From: an uncultured Oscillospiraceae bacterium
GTDB lineage: Bacteria > Bacillota > Clostridia > Oscillospirales > Ruminococcaceae
Reading direction: 5' to 3'
DNA length: 55,118 nucleotides
NCBI GenBank assembly: GCA_947522735.1
Contig: CANNTZ010000009.1
Location: 1-55,118 of the forward strand
Position numbers and translations under genes: made by a program. A model generated the notes under the pieces. That model searched no databases and had not been told where the DNA came from. It saw only the letters and a list, made by a program, of their open reading frames with translations. Positions 33,200 through 42,173 of this stretch are shown piece by piece; within the stretch, counting starts at the first letter, position 1, and each line of letters starts with the position of its first letter.

Positions 33200-33278
33200 C
33201 GCGCAAAAAGGCAGTCCGCGTCCGCGGCTCAATTGCCGCAGTCCACGGGCCGCCCCGCTTAAAAAACAGTACAGCCTC

Positions 33279-33312
33279 TTCGCCGGAAATATCCTCTCCG
33301 GCGAATTTTTTA
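33279..33312 (+). terminator. Terminator of the beta-glucuronidase gene
   Basis: TTCGCCGGA (33279-33287) pairs with TCCGGCGAA (33297-33305), then TTTTTTA. It abuts the stop codon of the convergent methyltransferase gene. Confidence 0.9.
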
Positions 33313-34473
33313 TTTGTCGTCTCCTTCGCCGAATATCAGCCGGTAGAGCGCCGGTTCGACTCCGAACTCGTTCATCGCGGCCCGAACCTGCGCAAGCGCC
33401 TCGCTCCGGTGCTCCTCCGTCGTCGAGCGGCGCCGGACGGCTCGTATCATCAGATTCTTCGGCGTGTGCGAAAGATCCACAAACTCCATAAGCTGCGTCT
33501 TATAGCCGCTGTATTCCAGCAGATTCGCGCGTATCGCGTCCGTCGTCAGCGCCGCCATACGCTCCTGTATCACGCCGTATCGCGAATAGAGCGGCAGTGT
33601 TTTCGGCTTGACGCGCTGCATCTGCGCGTTCAGCTCGTGCTGGCAGCACGGCACGGAAAATATCAGCCGCGCGCCCCACCTTATCGCGTTGTACAGCGCG
33701 TAGTCGGTCGCCGTGTCGCAGGCATGCAGCGATATGACGATATCGACTCCGTCCGTCGTATAATCCCTGATATCGCCCACCTCAAAGCGCAGCCGGTCGT
33801 AGCCGTAGCGCCGTGCCGCCTCCGAGCAGCTTTCGATGACCTCTCGCTTCAGGTCAAGCCCCGTTACGTTCACCTCAAGCCCGCGCACCTCGGTGAAATA
33901 GTAGTAGAGTATGAAGGTCAGATAGGACTTTCCGCAGCCGAAATCGATGATATTGAGCGTTCCCTTGCCCAGCGTCCCGAGCTCGTCGTCGATTATTTCG
34001 AGAAATCGATTGATCTGACGGTACTTGTCGTACATGGAGCTGACTATGCGCCCCTCCGGCGTGAACACGCCCATATCGATCAGCGCCGGAACTATCGTGC
34101 CCTCCGGGATCAGATAATTCTTTGCGCGGTCGTGCGTCTCGCTTAGCTTGACCTTCGTCTCGCTTGCGACCGATTTATACGACGCCTTCCCCTTCCTCGA
34201 GATCAGTATCATCTGTTCCCTGCCGCAGCTCCACGCGTTGAGCTGCAAAAAGTCTCCCTCAAGCAGCTCGCAGCAGAGCCTTTTCACGTCTTCGCGCCCA
34301 AGGTTGCTGTGGAACACCTGCGTTTTCGTATATTTCGCCGCCTGATAGCCCTCGCCGCGCCGCGTGATTTCCACCCTTCTGAACTCGACGTCCTTCGCCG
34401 ATGGCTTGCTCACGACTATCCTCAACGGCTCGCCGTCCATTATCTCCGAGACGTACCTTTCGTAATCCTGCAT
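33310..34473 (-). CDS. SAM-dependent methyltransferase (Methyltransf_32-like)
   Basis: A 387-aa class I methyltransferase. An N-terminal domain of about 165 residues precedes the Rossmann core with SAM motif I, NIIDFGCGKSYLTF (about 174-187), then VTGLDLK, EVGDIRDY, VDIVISLHACDTATDYAL and FSVPCCQHELN. These features match the METTL25-like family PF13679; its bacterial substrates are poorly defined, and an RNA target is plausible but unproven. GAGGG lies 10 nt before the ATG. It is the last gene of the strand run that includes the glycerol-3-phosphate flavoproteins (39-bp gap), though it need not share their role. Confidence 0.85.
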   Translation of the reverse strand: MQDYERYVSEIMDGEPLRIVVSKPSAKDVEFRRVEITRRGEGYQAAKYTKTQVFHSNLGREDVKRLCCELLEGDFLQLNAWSCGREQMILISRKGKASYKSVASETKVKLSETHDRAKNYLIPEGTIVPALIDMGVFTPEGRIVSSMYDKYRQINRFLEIIDDELGTLGKGTLNIIDFGCGKSYLTFILYYYFTEVRGLEVNVTGLDLKREVIESCSEAARRYGYDRLRFEVGDIRDYTTDGVDIVISLHACDTATDYALYNAIRWGARLIFSVPCCQHELNAQMQRVKPKTLPLYSRYGVIQERMAALTTDAIRANLLEYSGYKTQLMEFVDLSHTPKNLMIRAVRRRSTTEEHRSEALAQVRAAMNEFGVEPALYRLIFGEGDDK

Positions 34474-34512
34474 CTGACTTGCCCTCTGTATATTTTTGTT
34501 CCGTTTTTGCGG

Positions 34513-34860
34513 TCAGGCGTCGCGCGTCGCAACAAGGTTTGCGCCGGTGCCGAACAGATCTGGCACAACAATCTGACCGCATTTAACCGGAGCGGTCACA
34601 GCCGCCGCGCGGATACGCTTCATGCACTCGAAGATGAGCTCCTTGGGGATATCGTGGTCGGTCTTGACAGGCAGCCGCTCATGCTCGGAGCCGGTGAGCC
34701 GAACCGTCGAGGTGACCGTTCTCATCGGATGCAGCAGCTCGTTTCTGGCGTATTCCAGCCCTTTCGGGCAGCCATATCCGACAATGCTTCCGGCATTTTC
34801 CGTATCCACCGCAATGCGGCACCCCTTCGGGCAGACTATGCAGGTAATGTTCTTTTTCAT
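34513..34860 (-). CDS. DUF1667 domain-containing protein
   Basis: A 115-aa protein with an N-terminal cysteine cluster: C7-x2-C10-x3-C14 and C31 (CIVCPKGC and GYGCPKG), probably for an iron-sulfur cluster. This family is encoded with GlpA-like and FAD/NAD-binding flavoproteins in many clostridia, where the trio is thought to work as a glycerol-3-phosphate or related oxidase complex. ATG 34860 follows AAGGAG; the GTG three codons upstream overlaps that site. It overlaps no neighbour and starts 5 bp after the oxidoreductase stop, so the three are one operon. Confidence 0.87.
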   Translation of the reverse strand: MKKNITCIVCPKGCRIAVDTENAGSIVGYGCPKGLEYARNELLHPMRTVTSTVRLTGSEHERLPVKTDHDIPKELIFECMKRIRAAAVTAPVKCGQIVVPDLFGTGANLVATRDA

Positions 34861-34865
34861 TCCGC

Positions 34866-36146
34866 TCACTCCTTCGTTCTTATCTCTATCGAAAGCTCTC
34901 CGCCGGCCGCCCCTTCAAGCATCTGCCGCGGTATCACAACGTGCTCCATCTCGGCAGGCAGCAGCTGCTCTCGCCGGAACGTCGCCAGCGTCTCTCCGCC
35001 GTGCACCACCGCTATCTCGGACGCTCCTGACGGCCTGCGCACGCGGAAGAACGCCTCGATATATTTTCCCGCGCGGCTTATCGCCGCTCTTTGCGGCACT
35101 ACATACGATACGCCCTCTCCGGGAACGAGCGACACCATATCCTCCGGCGACGGGGCCGCAAAGCCTCCGGCCTTGACATATTCCGCGGCGGCGCGTCCGG
35201 CGATCATGCTCTCTTTTGTCACGAAATCCACAAGGTCGTGGACGTGCAGCACGTTGCCGCAGGCAAACACGCCGTCAAGCTCCGTCTGACGGTCCTGCCA
35301 GACGACCGCGCCGTTGGTGCGCCGGTCTATCGGCACTCCGGCGCTGCGGCTCAGCTCGTTCTCCGGAATCAGGCCGACCGACAGCAGCAGTGTATCGCAT
35401 TCGAAGGTAATCTCGGTGCCTGGAATGGGCGCGAGACGCTCGTCAACGCGGCTCACCGTGACCGCCTCGAGGCGCGAATGCCCCTTGATATCGGTTACTG
35501 TGTGAGAAAGATACAGCGGGATGTCGTAGTCCTCGAGGCATTGTGCGATGTTGCGCTTCAGTCCGTTGGAATAGGGCATCAGCTCGCAGACGGCGAGCAC
35601 CTTTGCGCCCTCAAGCGTCAGGCGGCGCGCCATGATCAGGCCGATATCGCCGGAGCCGAGTATAAGCGCGCGCCTACCGACCATATAGCCCTCTATGTTG
35701 ATGTAGCGCTGGGCTGTTCCGGCGGTGAAAACGCCGGAGGGACGCTCTCCCGGAATAGCTATCGCGTCGCGGGTGCGCTCGCGGCAGCCCATCGCAAGAA
35801 CGACCGCGCCCGCCTCCAGACAGCGGTAGCCGCCGGACGCGCCGGAAACCCAGACCCTTTTTGGCCTGCCCGGAGTTATAGTGAGCACCATCGTATCGGT
35901 GAGTGTCTCTATCCCGGTTCCGTGCAGCATCTCGATGAAGCGTTGAGCGTATTCCGGCCCTGTGAGCTGCTCCTTGAAAAAATGCAGGCCAAAGCCGTTA
36001 TGTATGCACTGGTTAAGTATGCCGCCAAGCTCGCGGTCGCGCTCGATGATGAGCACGCGCCCCGCGCCGTTTTTATTTGCTTCAATCGCAGCGGCAAGAC
36101 CCGCGGGGCCTCCGCCGACAACGATAACGTCGTAGCTGTTGTTCAT
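34866..36146 (-). CDS. FAD/NAD(P)-binding oxidoreductase of a glp-type complex
   Basis: A 426-aa flavoprotein. The FAD dinucleotide motif is VVGGGPAGLAAAIEA at the N-terminus, with a second NAD-binding GSGDIGLIMARRL in the middle. ERDRELGGILNQCIHNGFGL is typical of the partner of GlpA in Bacillota. The role proposed for the family is to pass electrons from the GlpA-like flavoprotein to NAD(P) or another acceptor. GGAGG lies upstream; the gene begins 21 bp after the GlpA-like stop. No glycerol kinase or facilitator is present nearby. Confidence 0.88.
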   Translation of the reverse strand: MNNSYDVIVVGGGPAGLAAAIEANKNGAGRVLIIERDRELGGILNQCIHNGFGLHFFKEQLTGPEYAQRFIEMLHGTGIETLTDTMVLTITPGRPKRVWVSGASGGYRCLEAGAVVLAMGCRERTRDAIAIPGERPSGVFTAGTAQRYINIEGYMVGRRALILGSGDIGLIMARRLTLEGAKVLAVCELMPYSNGLKRNIAQCLEDYDIPLYLSHTVTDIKGHSRLEAVTVSRVDERLAPIPGTEITFECDTLLLSVGLIPENELSRSAGVPIDRRTNGAVVWQDRQTELDGVFACGNVLHVHDLVDFVTKESMIAGRAAAEYVKAGGFAAPSPEDMVSLVPGEGVSYVVPQRAAISRAGKYIEAFFRVRRPSGASEIAVVHGGETLATFRREQLLPAEMEHVVIPRQMLEGAAGGELSIEIRTKE

Positions 36147-36167
36147 GTTGCAGTCCTCCCTTTCGCC

Positions 36168-37616
36168 CTATTCGCCGCGCGGCCTGACTATCCAGCTACC
36201 GTCGCGATCCTTGAGCACGTCCTCTGGCGCTATGCCGAGCTCGCGCACCATCAGCTCCAGCACGCGCGGACCGCAGAAGCCGCCCTGACAGCGGCCCATC
36301 CCCGCGCCGCACCGGCGCTTTACTCCGTCTATGCCGACCGGCGGAATGGGCGAATGCAGCGCCGAAATGATCTCGCCCTCGGTAATGGTCTCGCAGCGGC
36401 AGATGACCCGGCCATACTCCGGATGCCCGGCTACGAGGCGGGCGCGCGCCTCGTTATCAAGCTCTTTGAAGCGGACAACACGGCGCGTGCCGTTGAAGCC
36501 GTCCTTTTTGACAAGCGGCAGTCCGGCGTTTTCAAGCAGCTTCAACGCCTCGAGCGCTATTGCGGGTGCGGAGGACAATCCGGGAGACTTGATGCCCGCA
36601 ACGTTAATGAAGCGCGGCTCGACCGGCGAGGGTGCGATAATGAAATCGTCGTGGTCGGAGTTTGCGCGCACACCCGCAAAGTTGCGGATGTTGTCGCGGT
36701 AGACGACGCCGTCGGTGGTTCTGGCCGCCGTTTTGCGCACAAAATCGAGAGCGGCGCGTGTGGTGCCGGTATTGTCTGGGTCGTCTGTATTTGCCGCGTC
36801 CGGGCCGACGATGAGATTCCCGTGGACGGTTGGCGAGACGAGCACGCCCTTTCCCGCCTCGGACGGGCACTGGAACATCACATGCCCAAACAGCGTGCCC
36901 TGCGATTTATCGAGCAGATAATACTGCCCCTTCGACGGGATGATGTGAAAACCGGGATCCGTTCCCTCGCCGAACAGGCCGAGCGCGGCTATCTCGCCGC
37001 TGTGCACTCCGGCGGCATTGACGATGTAGCGCGCCTGCACCGTCTCGCCGTTTTCGGCAGTCACGGTGAATACGCCGTTTTCGCGGGAGAGCTTCTCCGC
37101 CTTGAAGCGCAGCTTATAGTGCGCGCCGTTGGTCACGGCGTTTTCGGCGAGTGCTATGGCGTATTCCCACGGATTGATTATACCTGCGGAGGGTGCAAGC
37201 AGAGCGCCCTCTGCCTTTTCGCTGACGTTCGGCTCGAGCGCGCGCAGCTCGTCCCTGTCGATCAGCCGTATGCCGGGGACTCCGTTTGCGACGCCGTTAT
37301 GATAGAGTCTGCGTATCGTTTCGAGTTCTTCGCCTCTAAAAGCGAGAACCAGCGAGCCTATGCGCCTGAACGGGACGTCCAGCTCGCGGCAGACAGCCTC
37401 CGTCATGCGGTTGCCCTCGACGTTCAGGCGCGCCATGAGCGTGCCCGGCGCGGGGTCGTAACCGGCATGGATTATGGCGCTGTTTGCGCGGGTCGCACCG
37501 CAGGAGACGTCGTTCTCCCTGTCGGTCAGCAGCACGGACAGCTTCATGCGCGAAAGCTCCCGCGCAATGGAGCAGCCGACTATGCCCGCGCCGATGATGA
37601 CTACATCATAGATCAT
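36168..37616 (-). CDS. glpA: GlpA-like FAD-dependent glycerol-3-phosphate dehydrogenase
   Basis: A 482-aa protein. An N-terminal DAO-type FAD domain (DVVIIGAGIVGCSIARELS, then ATRANSAIIHAGYDP) is followed by a BFD-like [2Fe-2S] domain with cysteines in VICRCETITEGE and GRCQGGFCGP. This two-domain layout is that of anaerobic glycerol-3-phosphate dehydrogenase in Bacillota, which makes dihydroxyacetone phosphate. Other 2-hydroxyacid substrates are possible because family members vary. GGAGG precedes ATG 37616. It is the first gene of an operon with a second flavoprotein and DUF1667. The leader contains a terminator-like hairpin (37679-37729). Confidence 0.88.
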   Translation of the reverse strand: MIYDVVIIGAGIVGCSIARELSRMKLSVLLTDRENDVSCGATRANSAIIHAGYDPAPGTLMARLNVEGNRMTEAVCRELDVPFRRIGSLVLAFRGEELETIRRLYHNGVANGVPGIRLIDRDELRALEPNVSEKAEGALLAPSAGIINPWEYAIALAENAVTNGAHYKLRFKAEKLSRENGVFTVTAENGETVQARYIVNAAGVHSGEIAALGLFGEGTDPGFHIIPSKGQYYLLDKSQGTLFGHVMFQCPSEAGKGVLVSPTVHGNLIVGPDAANTDDPDNTGTTRAALDFVRKTAARTTDGVVYRDNIRNFAGVRANSDHDDFIIAPSPVEPRFINVAGIKSPGLSSAPAIALEALKLLENAGLPLVKKDGFNGTRRVVRFKELDNEARARLVAGHPEYGRVICRCETITEGEIISALHSPIPPVGIDGVKRRCGAGMGRCQGGFCGPRVLELMVRELGIAPEDVLKDRDGSWIVRPRGE

Positions 37617-37652
37617 ATTAGCGTAACCTCCGTTTGGTATAATTAAGCTCAG

Positions 37653-37682
37653 ATTATACAAATTGTAATTTCTGCGCGTAAA
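37653..37682 (-). promoter_or_regulatory. Alternative promoter of the glp-type operon
   Basis: On the minus strand, TTTACG (37677-37682), 18 bp, TATAAT (37653-37658). Its -35 overlaps the T tract of the leader hairpin. If used, it would bypass attenuation. Confidence 0.4.
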
Positions 37683-37729
37683 AAAGTAACGCAAATCAGG
37701 CCCTCTCATGGGCATTGATCTGCGTTACT
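37679..37729 (-). promoter_or_regulatory. Leader hairpin with T6 tail, candidate attenuator
   Basis: AGTAACGCA (37685-37693) pairs with TGCGTTACT (37721-37729). Inside, TCA/TGA and GCCC/GGGC (37700-37713) extend the stem around a TCTCAT loop. On the minus strand it is followed by TTTTTT. It lies downstream of a promoter (37755-37783) and upstream of glpA. This matches the layout of GlpP-type antitermination leaders; no glpP gene is seen here. Confidence 0.6.
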
Positions 37730-37754
37730 CTTTAACTCTACGCTATCTGCCATT

Positions 37755-37783
37755 ATTATATCACCAATCGCAGCGGATTGCAA
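37755..37783 (-). promoter_or_regulatory. Distal promoter of the glp-type operon
   Basis: On the minus strand, TTGCAA (37778-37783), 17 bp, TATAAT (37755-37760). The leader to glpA would be about 130 nt and include the hairpin. Confidence 0.7.
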
Positions 37784-37819
37784 CAAAAAGTTACTGGCCG
37801 CGGCGAAAAAGCCGCGGCC
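37784..37819 (-). terminator. Terminator of the orphan solute-binding protein gene
   Basis: GGCCGCGGC (37796-37804), loop GAAAAA, GCCGCGGCC (37811-37819), then on the minus strand AGTAACTTTTTG. A strong GC stem, with the T run six bases away. Confidence 0.75.
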
Positions 37820-37873
37820 CACCGCCTCTGCAAGCGAGCAGACATGCAGAATGATCAAATTTGGAGGCTCAAC

Positions 37874-39613
37874 TCATTTTATATAGAATATCTCGCCGTT
37901 CGCAAGCTTCTCGCACTCGTAGTCGTAGACGCTGCGCATGTTGATGGCTTCAACGTCGGACTGTAGCTGCTTCCACAGAGCCTCAAATTCCGCCTCGTCC
38001 TTCGCGTAGATCATCTTCCAGCAGGTGTTTGCCTCGAATGCGGCCCCGCGGGTGAGAATATCGGCCATGTCTTCTCTCATATTGTTGTCCCGGAGATCGG
38101 TGCGATATACCGAGAACCTGTCAAGCGCGTTGAGAAGTCCAACCTCGGAGAGGGTGACGTCGCCGAGATCGACGTTGTACCGCTCCTTACAGAAGGCTTC
38201 CCACTCCTTCTGGATATCGCTCTTGTTTTCATCGGATACCGGCCAGCTTCCGGCATCAGCGGTCACGCCGTAGACCGGATGCGGGGTCTGATAGTAGCTG
38301 AGGAGGCGGATATTAAAGCCCGGCTGATTTCTGATGTTACCGCCCTCGGCGAAGACTACGGTCTCGTCCTCCTGCATTTCACGGCCGAAATCGGTGACAT
38401 AGGGCACGCCGTCGTCGTTGAGATCCCAAAATTCGCCCTGCGGGCCAAACAGGCAGTACCAGACGTTGTCATAGTCGCAGGCAAAGTTGATGACATCGAT
38501 CACACGGTCGAGCTTGTCACTCTTGGAGGAGACGCCAAGACCGGCATTGCCGTTCCAGTTGCCGAGGATCCACGCGCCGGAATAGGATACCGGATGATAA
38601 TCGTCATAGAGCACAAGCCTGCATTTTGCGGGACTTGCATAGGCGTATCCGGAATAGGTGCGCTCGGACTCTATCTTGGCAAGAAAGTCGTCCCATGTCT
38701 GGGTCGGCGTGTCCGGATCGAGGATGCCGGCCTGCTGCGCCTTAAAGAGAAATTTGAGAACCTGATAAGCTATGCTGTTGTCGTCATATGCGTAGGAGGT
38801 GCTCATGTCGTCCAGCTTGACGAGCGCCGGCCATAAGCCCCAATAATAACCAAGCTGCTGAATAAATTGTCCCGAATGATTCAGAAAGTTGCCGTCCCAC
38901 GAGGTAAAGGAGGTTATGCCGTAGGCAGTCTGCCCCTCCTCGTTGGTCGGGTGCTTGTCCTGTATCCACCTGAGCACCGGGATAAAGTCCTCAAGATGCT
39001 TGAGCTCCGGGTAACCGTTTACCTCGATGTATTCCTCAAAATAGGGAAGATGGATACGCATGCCGTACTCGGTGCCGCCGAAATCGGTGTCATACTCGCT
39101 GGATGCGCCGGGGAGGAAATAGAGCGCTGAGCCGCCGCCGAAAGTATTGCGGGAATAATCAAGCGCCTCGCTGGTGACGGCGAGGTATACGTTGGGTATG
39201 GCGTCCTTATATTCGTCGAGATCGACGACCTGCCGCGCGGTTATGGCCCCCTTTATATTATCGACCACATGGAAGAAAAACGCATCCGGAAGGTTATCCG
39301 CCGCAATATACGTCGCCGGATCCGCGTCCAGTCCGTTTATGATGTTGAGGGTCACGCCGGTTTTTTCCTTGAGGTATTCGGTCCACCAGAAGCCCTCCTG
39401 CAAACCGGAGCCTACGTTGAACATAACCTCAACGGTAACGGGCTCCTTGGGCTGCTCATCCTCCTTGCTGCTCTCGTCAGCCTTGGAGGCCTCGCTCTTG
39501 CTCTCTCCAGGCTTGGAGCCGTCCTGCGTCTCCCCGGCGCAGCCGCCAAGCAGGCAGACCGTCATCGCCGCGCACAGAAGCAGCGCCAGAAACATTCTAA
39601 GCTTGCGGTTCAT
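37874..39613 (-). CDS. Extracellular solute-binding lipoprotein, orphan
   Basis: A 579-aa lipoprotein with a signal peptide, lipobox LLGGC ending at C25, and a charged Lys/Glu/Ser-rich linker (about 30-58) before a large family-1-type binding fold. It resembles the LipO/LplA group that binds complex saccharides. AAAGGAGAG precedes the ATG. Unlike the binding protein at 7.2 kb, no permease genes accompany it: the flanks are the glp-type operon and a truncated histidine kinase. It may feed another CUT1 importer or be left over from a rearranged locus. Confidence 0.88.
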   Translation of the reverse strand: MNRKLRMFLALLLCAAMTVCLLGGCAGETQDGSKPGESKSEASKADESSKEDEQPKEPVTVEVMFNVGSGLQEGFWWTEYLKEKTGVTLNIINGLDADPATYIAADNLPDAFFFHVVDNIKGAITARQVVDLDEYKDAIPNVYLAVTSEALDYSRNTFGGGSALYFLPGASSEYDTDFGGTEYGMRIHLPYFEEYIEVNGYPELKHLEDFIPVLRWIQDKHPTNEEGQTAYGITSFTSWDGNFLNHSGQFIQQLGYYWGLWPALVKLDDMSTSYAYDDNSIAYQVLKFLFKAQQAGILDPDTPTQTWDDFLAKIESERTYSGYAYASPAKCRLVLYDDYHPVSYSGAWILGNWNGNAGLGVSSKSDKLDRVIDVINFACDYDNVWYCLFGPQGEFWDLNDDGVPYVTDFGREMQEDETVVFAEGGNIRNQPGFNIRLLSYYQTPHPVYGVTADAGSWPVSDENKSDIQKEWEAFCKERYNVDLGDVTLSEVGLLNALDRFSVYRTDLRDNNMREDMADILTRGAAFEANTCWKMIYAKDEAEFEALWKQLQSDVEAINMRSVYDYECEKLANGEIFYIK

Positions 39614-39821
39614 CGTGTTCTCTCCTTTTTCTTTGAATTTTCCGTTCAGGCCGTCCTCATGCTTTTCCCCGGCGGCCCTGTCCGGGCGGTGCGACGCTTT
39701 GCAACAAGAGAACGCTTTCCCGACAGAGGGGCTCCGTTCTCCGCAAGGCCCGTTCTCTCATTGCAAGCTGTCGTTTGGTTACCGCACTTTGTCGGACACG
39801 GTGCGGGCGGAATCCGGCGAG

Positions 39822-40547
39822 ATGGCGGATATCCACAGCAACATCCTCCGGCTGACAGACCGTACTCAAAGCCTGGAGACCGACTTTGCACAAAAGCTCA
39901 TCGAGCTGAAAAAGGCGCAGAGCCTTGCGCTTCAAACACAGCTCAATCCTCATTTTCTGCTGAACACGCTTCAAATGATCTGCTTCTCGCTTATCGATGA
40001 GAACCACGGCGACACCGAGGCTGTGAAGATGATATCGCTGCTGTCGGACATATTGCGCAGCAGCCTCAACACGCGGGATTATATGATCAAGCTTGACGAG
40101 GAGCTGGCGCTGACGGAGAAATACCCCCAGCTTGAGCTTATCCGCAGCGACGGCGGCTTCCGGACGGAGTATGATATCGACCCGCAGACGCGCGGCAAAA
40201 GGATACTGCGGTTCATGTTCCAGCCGCTGCTCGAAAACTGCGTGCTGCACGGCTTTTCGCAATGCCGTAAAGCGGACAGGACGATAACGATAACCACGCG
40301 GCTTGAAAAGCTGAGGGGCGGCGAGCAGTTGACGATAACAATAGCGTATAACGGCGACGGGATGGAGCGAGAAAAGCTGGAGAAGCTGCGAGAGGCTTTG
40401 GCGGCGGGCTTTCTGCCGGAGACGCGCAGCATCGGCATCATGAACGTCAGCATGCGGCTGCGGCTGATATACGGGGACACGGCGGAGCTGCGGGTGGATT
40501 CGCAGCGCGGCGAAGGCACGGCGGTCGCCATCACCCTGCCTGTCTGA
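39822..40547 (+). pseudogene. Truncated, degenerate YesM-type histidine kinase
   Basis: Only the cytoplasmic C-terminal part of a YesM-like sensor kinase remains (about 241 aa from an ATG at 39822). It has a HAMP-like end and coiled linker, the HisKA_7TM-like box QLNPHFLLNTLQ with its phospho-acceptor His, the N box PLLENCVLHG, and a GIMNVSMRLRLIYG G2 box. The G1 box reads AYNGDGM where active kinases have DNGxGM, so the ATP-binding Asp is gone. Membrane spans and extracellular sensor are missing; the frame upstream (39174-39821) is unrelated sequence antisense to the binding-protein gene. No ribosome-binding site or partner YesN regulator is seen. Probably a decayed gene. Confidence 0.75.
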
Positions 40548-40550
40548 TGC

Positions 40551-40579
40551 TTGACAACGGCGCGTGCACGGTGTAGAAT
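40551..40579 (+). promoter_or_regulatory. Promoter of the MATE gene
   Basis: TTGACA (40551-40556), 17 bp, TAGAAT (40574-40579), directly after the kinase remnant. Confidence 0.75.
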
Positions 40580-40625
40580 AAGGAGTGATCCGTTCAAAAA
40601 TAAACCGTTAGGAAGCGATGAAGAC

Positions 40626-42101
40626 ATGCCGTCAGCCAAGCCGAAGGGTCAGTCCGGCGACGAGAAATTTATTATGATGACCACCCTGCCCGTGGAAAAG
40701 CTCATATGCAGGTTCGCCGTGCCGACCATCATAAGCATGCTCGTCACCACCTTTTATAACCTTGCGGATACCTTTTTCGTCCGCCAGCTCCGGAACGACA
40801 GCATGGTCGCCGCCGTCGGCGTCGTGCTGCCGCTTATGTCGGTGATACAGGCCGTCGGCTTCTTCTGCGGCCACGGCTCCGGCAACTATATCTCCCGTGC
40901 GCTCGGGCGGCGCGACTACGCCGGCGCCAAAACCATGGCGACGACCGGCTTTTGCTATTCCGTCGCGCTCGGGCTGCTGCTGACAGTGTTCGGTCTCATC
41001 TTCCGCGAGCCTCTCGCTCTGCTGCTCGGCGCAAAAACGGAGGCCACCACCCGCGCCACCGTCGAATATATGACCTATATTCTCGCCGCAACTCCGTTCA
41101 TGACCGGCGCGCTGGTGCTGAACAACCAGCTCCGCATGCAGGGCAACGCTTTCTTTGCGATGGTCGGTCTCGTCTCGGGCGCAGCCGTCAACATCGCGCT
41201 CGATCCGCTGCTGATATTCTCCCGCGGCGACGTCGTTTTCGGCGGCTCGCTCACGATCCCCTTCGGCGCGGGGATGGGTGTGGGCGGCGCGGCGCTTGCC
41301 ACCGCGATAAGTCAGGTCATCAGCTTCCTCCTGCTGCTTATCGGCCACCTCCGCAGCGACAGCATCCGCATAAATCCGCGCTCCTTCTCGCCAAGACTCT
41401 ATTATATCCGCGGCATCGTTCAGGGCGGTCTGCCGTCGCTCGCGCGTCAGGGGCTTGCCAGCATTGCCACCGCCTGCCTCAACCACGCCGTAGGCATCTA
41501 CCTCTCCGGCGACGAGCTTATCGACGCGGCGCAGGCGGCGATGACCGGCGTATCCAAGCTGACGCTGTTCCTCTCCTCGGCACTCATCGGCTTCGGTCAG
41601 GGCTTCCAGCCGGTCTGCGGCTTCAACTACGGCGCGGGAAGATACGACCGCGTCCGCCGCGCCTACTGGTTCTGCATTCGCGTCTCTCTCGTCGTGCTGA
41701 TCGCCCTTTCCATCCTTGGCTACAGCTTCGCCGTCCCGATCGTCGGCGCCGTCGCCGGAAGCAGCCAGCTCGCCGCAGATATCGCGGTATTCACTTTCCG
41801 CGCGCAGCTCGTCACCTTCCCGCTGATGTCATGGGTCATCCTGTGTAACATGATGCTGCAAAACATCGGCATGACCGTCCGCGCAACCATCGTCGCGATG
41901 GCCCGGCAGGGACTGACCTTCCTGCCGGTTGTGCTGCTGCTCCCGCTCATATTCTCCTCCTGCGGAAAGGATCCGCTGCTTGGCATCCAGCTCGCGCAGC
42001 CTGTCGCCGACCTGCTCTCGGTTGCGATTTCCCTGCCAATTGGCCTCGTCGTTCTAAAGCAGCTCAAAACGCAGCCCGCCGTCAGTTCCGACAAAAACTG
42101 A
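40626..42101 (+). CDS. MATE-family multidrug/cation exporter
   Basis: A 491-aa membrane protein with about 12 hydrophobic segments in two related halves. The N-terminal signature is FAVPTIISMLVTTFYNLADTFFVRQL, and FGQGFQPVCGFNYGAGRYDRVRRAYW marks the second half; both are typical of MepA-like MATE exporters. Such proteins expel drugs or metabolites in exchange for Na+ or H+. AGGAAG lies 10 nt before the ATG at 40626. It has its own promoter. The pfl riboswitch promoter follows 25 bp after its stop. Confidence 0.93.
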   Translation: MPSAKPKGQSGDEKFIMMTTLPVEKLICRFAVPTIISMLVTTFYNLADTFFVRQLRNDSMVAAVGVVLPLMSVIQAVGFFCGHGSGNYISRALGRRDYAGAKTMATTGFCYSVALGLLLTVFGLIFREPLALLLGAKTEATTRATVEYMTYILAATPFMTGALVLNNQLRMQGNAFFAMVGLVSGAAVNIALDPLLIFSRGDVVFGGSLTIPFGAGMGVGGAALATAISQVISFLLLLIGHLRSDSIRINPRSFSPRLYYIRGIVQGGLPSLARQGLASIATACLNHAVGIYLSGDELIDAAQAAMTGVSKLTLFLSSALIGFGQGFQPVCGFNYGAGRYDRVRRAYWFCIRVSLVVLIALSILGYSFAVPIVGAVAGSSQLAADIAVFTFRAQLVTFPLMSWVILCNMMLQNIGMTVRATIVAMARQGLTFLPVVLLLPLIFSSCGKDPLLGIQLAQPVADLLSVAISLPIGLVVLKQLKTQPAVSSDKN

Positions 42102-42125
42102 GCGCGTGGGCCCGTTTCTTTCTGC

Positions 42126-42154
42126 TTGACAATATCACACCAAACTGGTATACT
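42126..42154 (+). promoter_or_regulatory. Promoter of the pfl operon
   Basis: TTGACA (42126-42131), 17 bp, TATACT (42149-42154), giving a leader of about 160 nt that contains the riboswitch and terminator. Confidence 0.85.
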
Positions 42155-42173
42155 TAGTTCAAAGCCATATACC

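Noticed and set aside
37685..37729. Reading the glp leader hairpin only as a terminator of the binding-protein gene
   Set aside because: A stronger GC hairpin (37796-37819) already follows that gene, and a well-spaced promoter lies between the two hairpins.
39174..39821. Long in-frame extension upstream of the histidine kinase part
   Set aside because: It is antisense to the binding-protein gene and shows no membrane span, sensor or HAMP homology; it is open only because of high GC.
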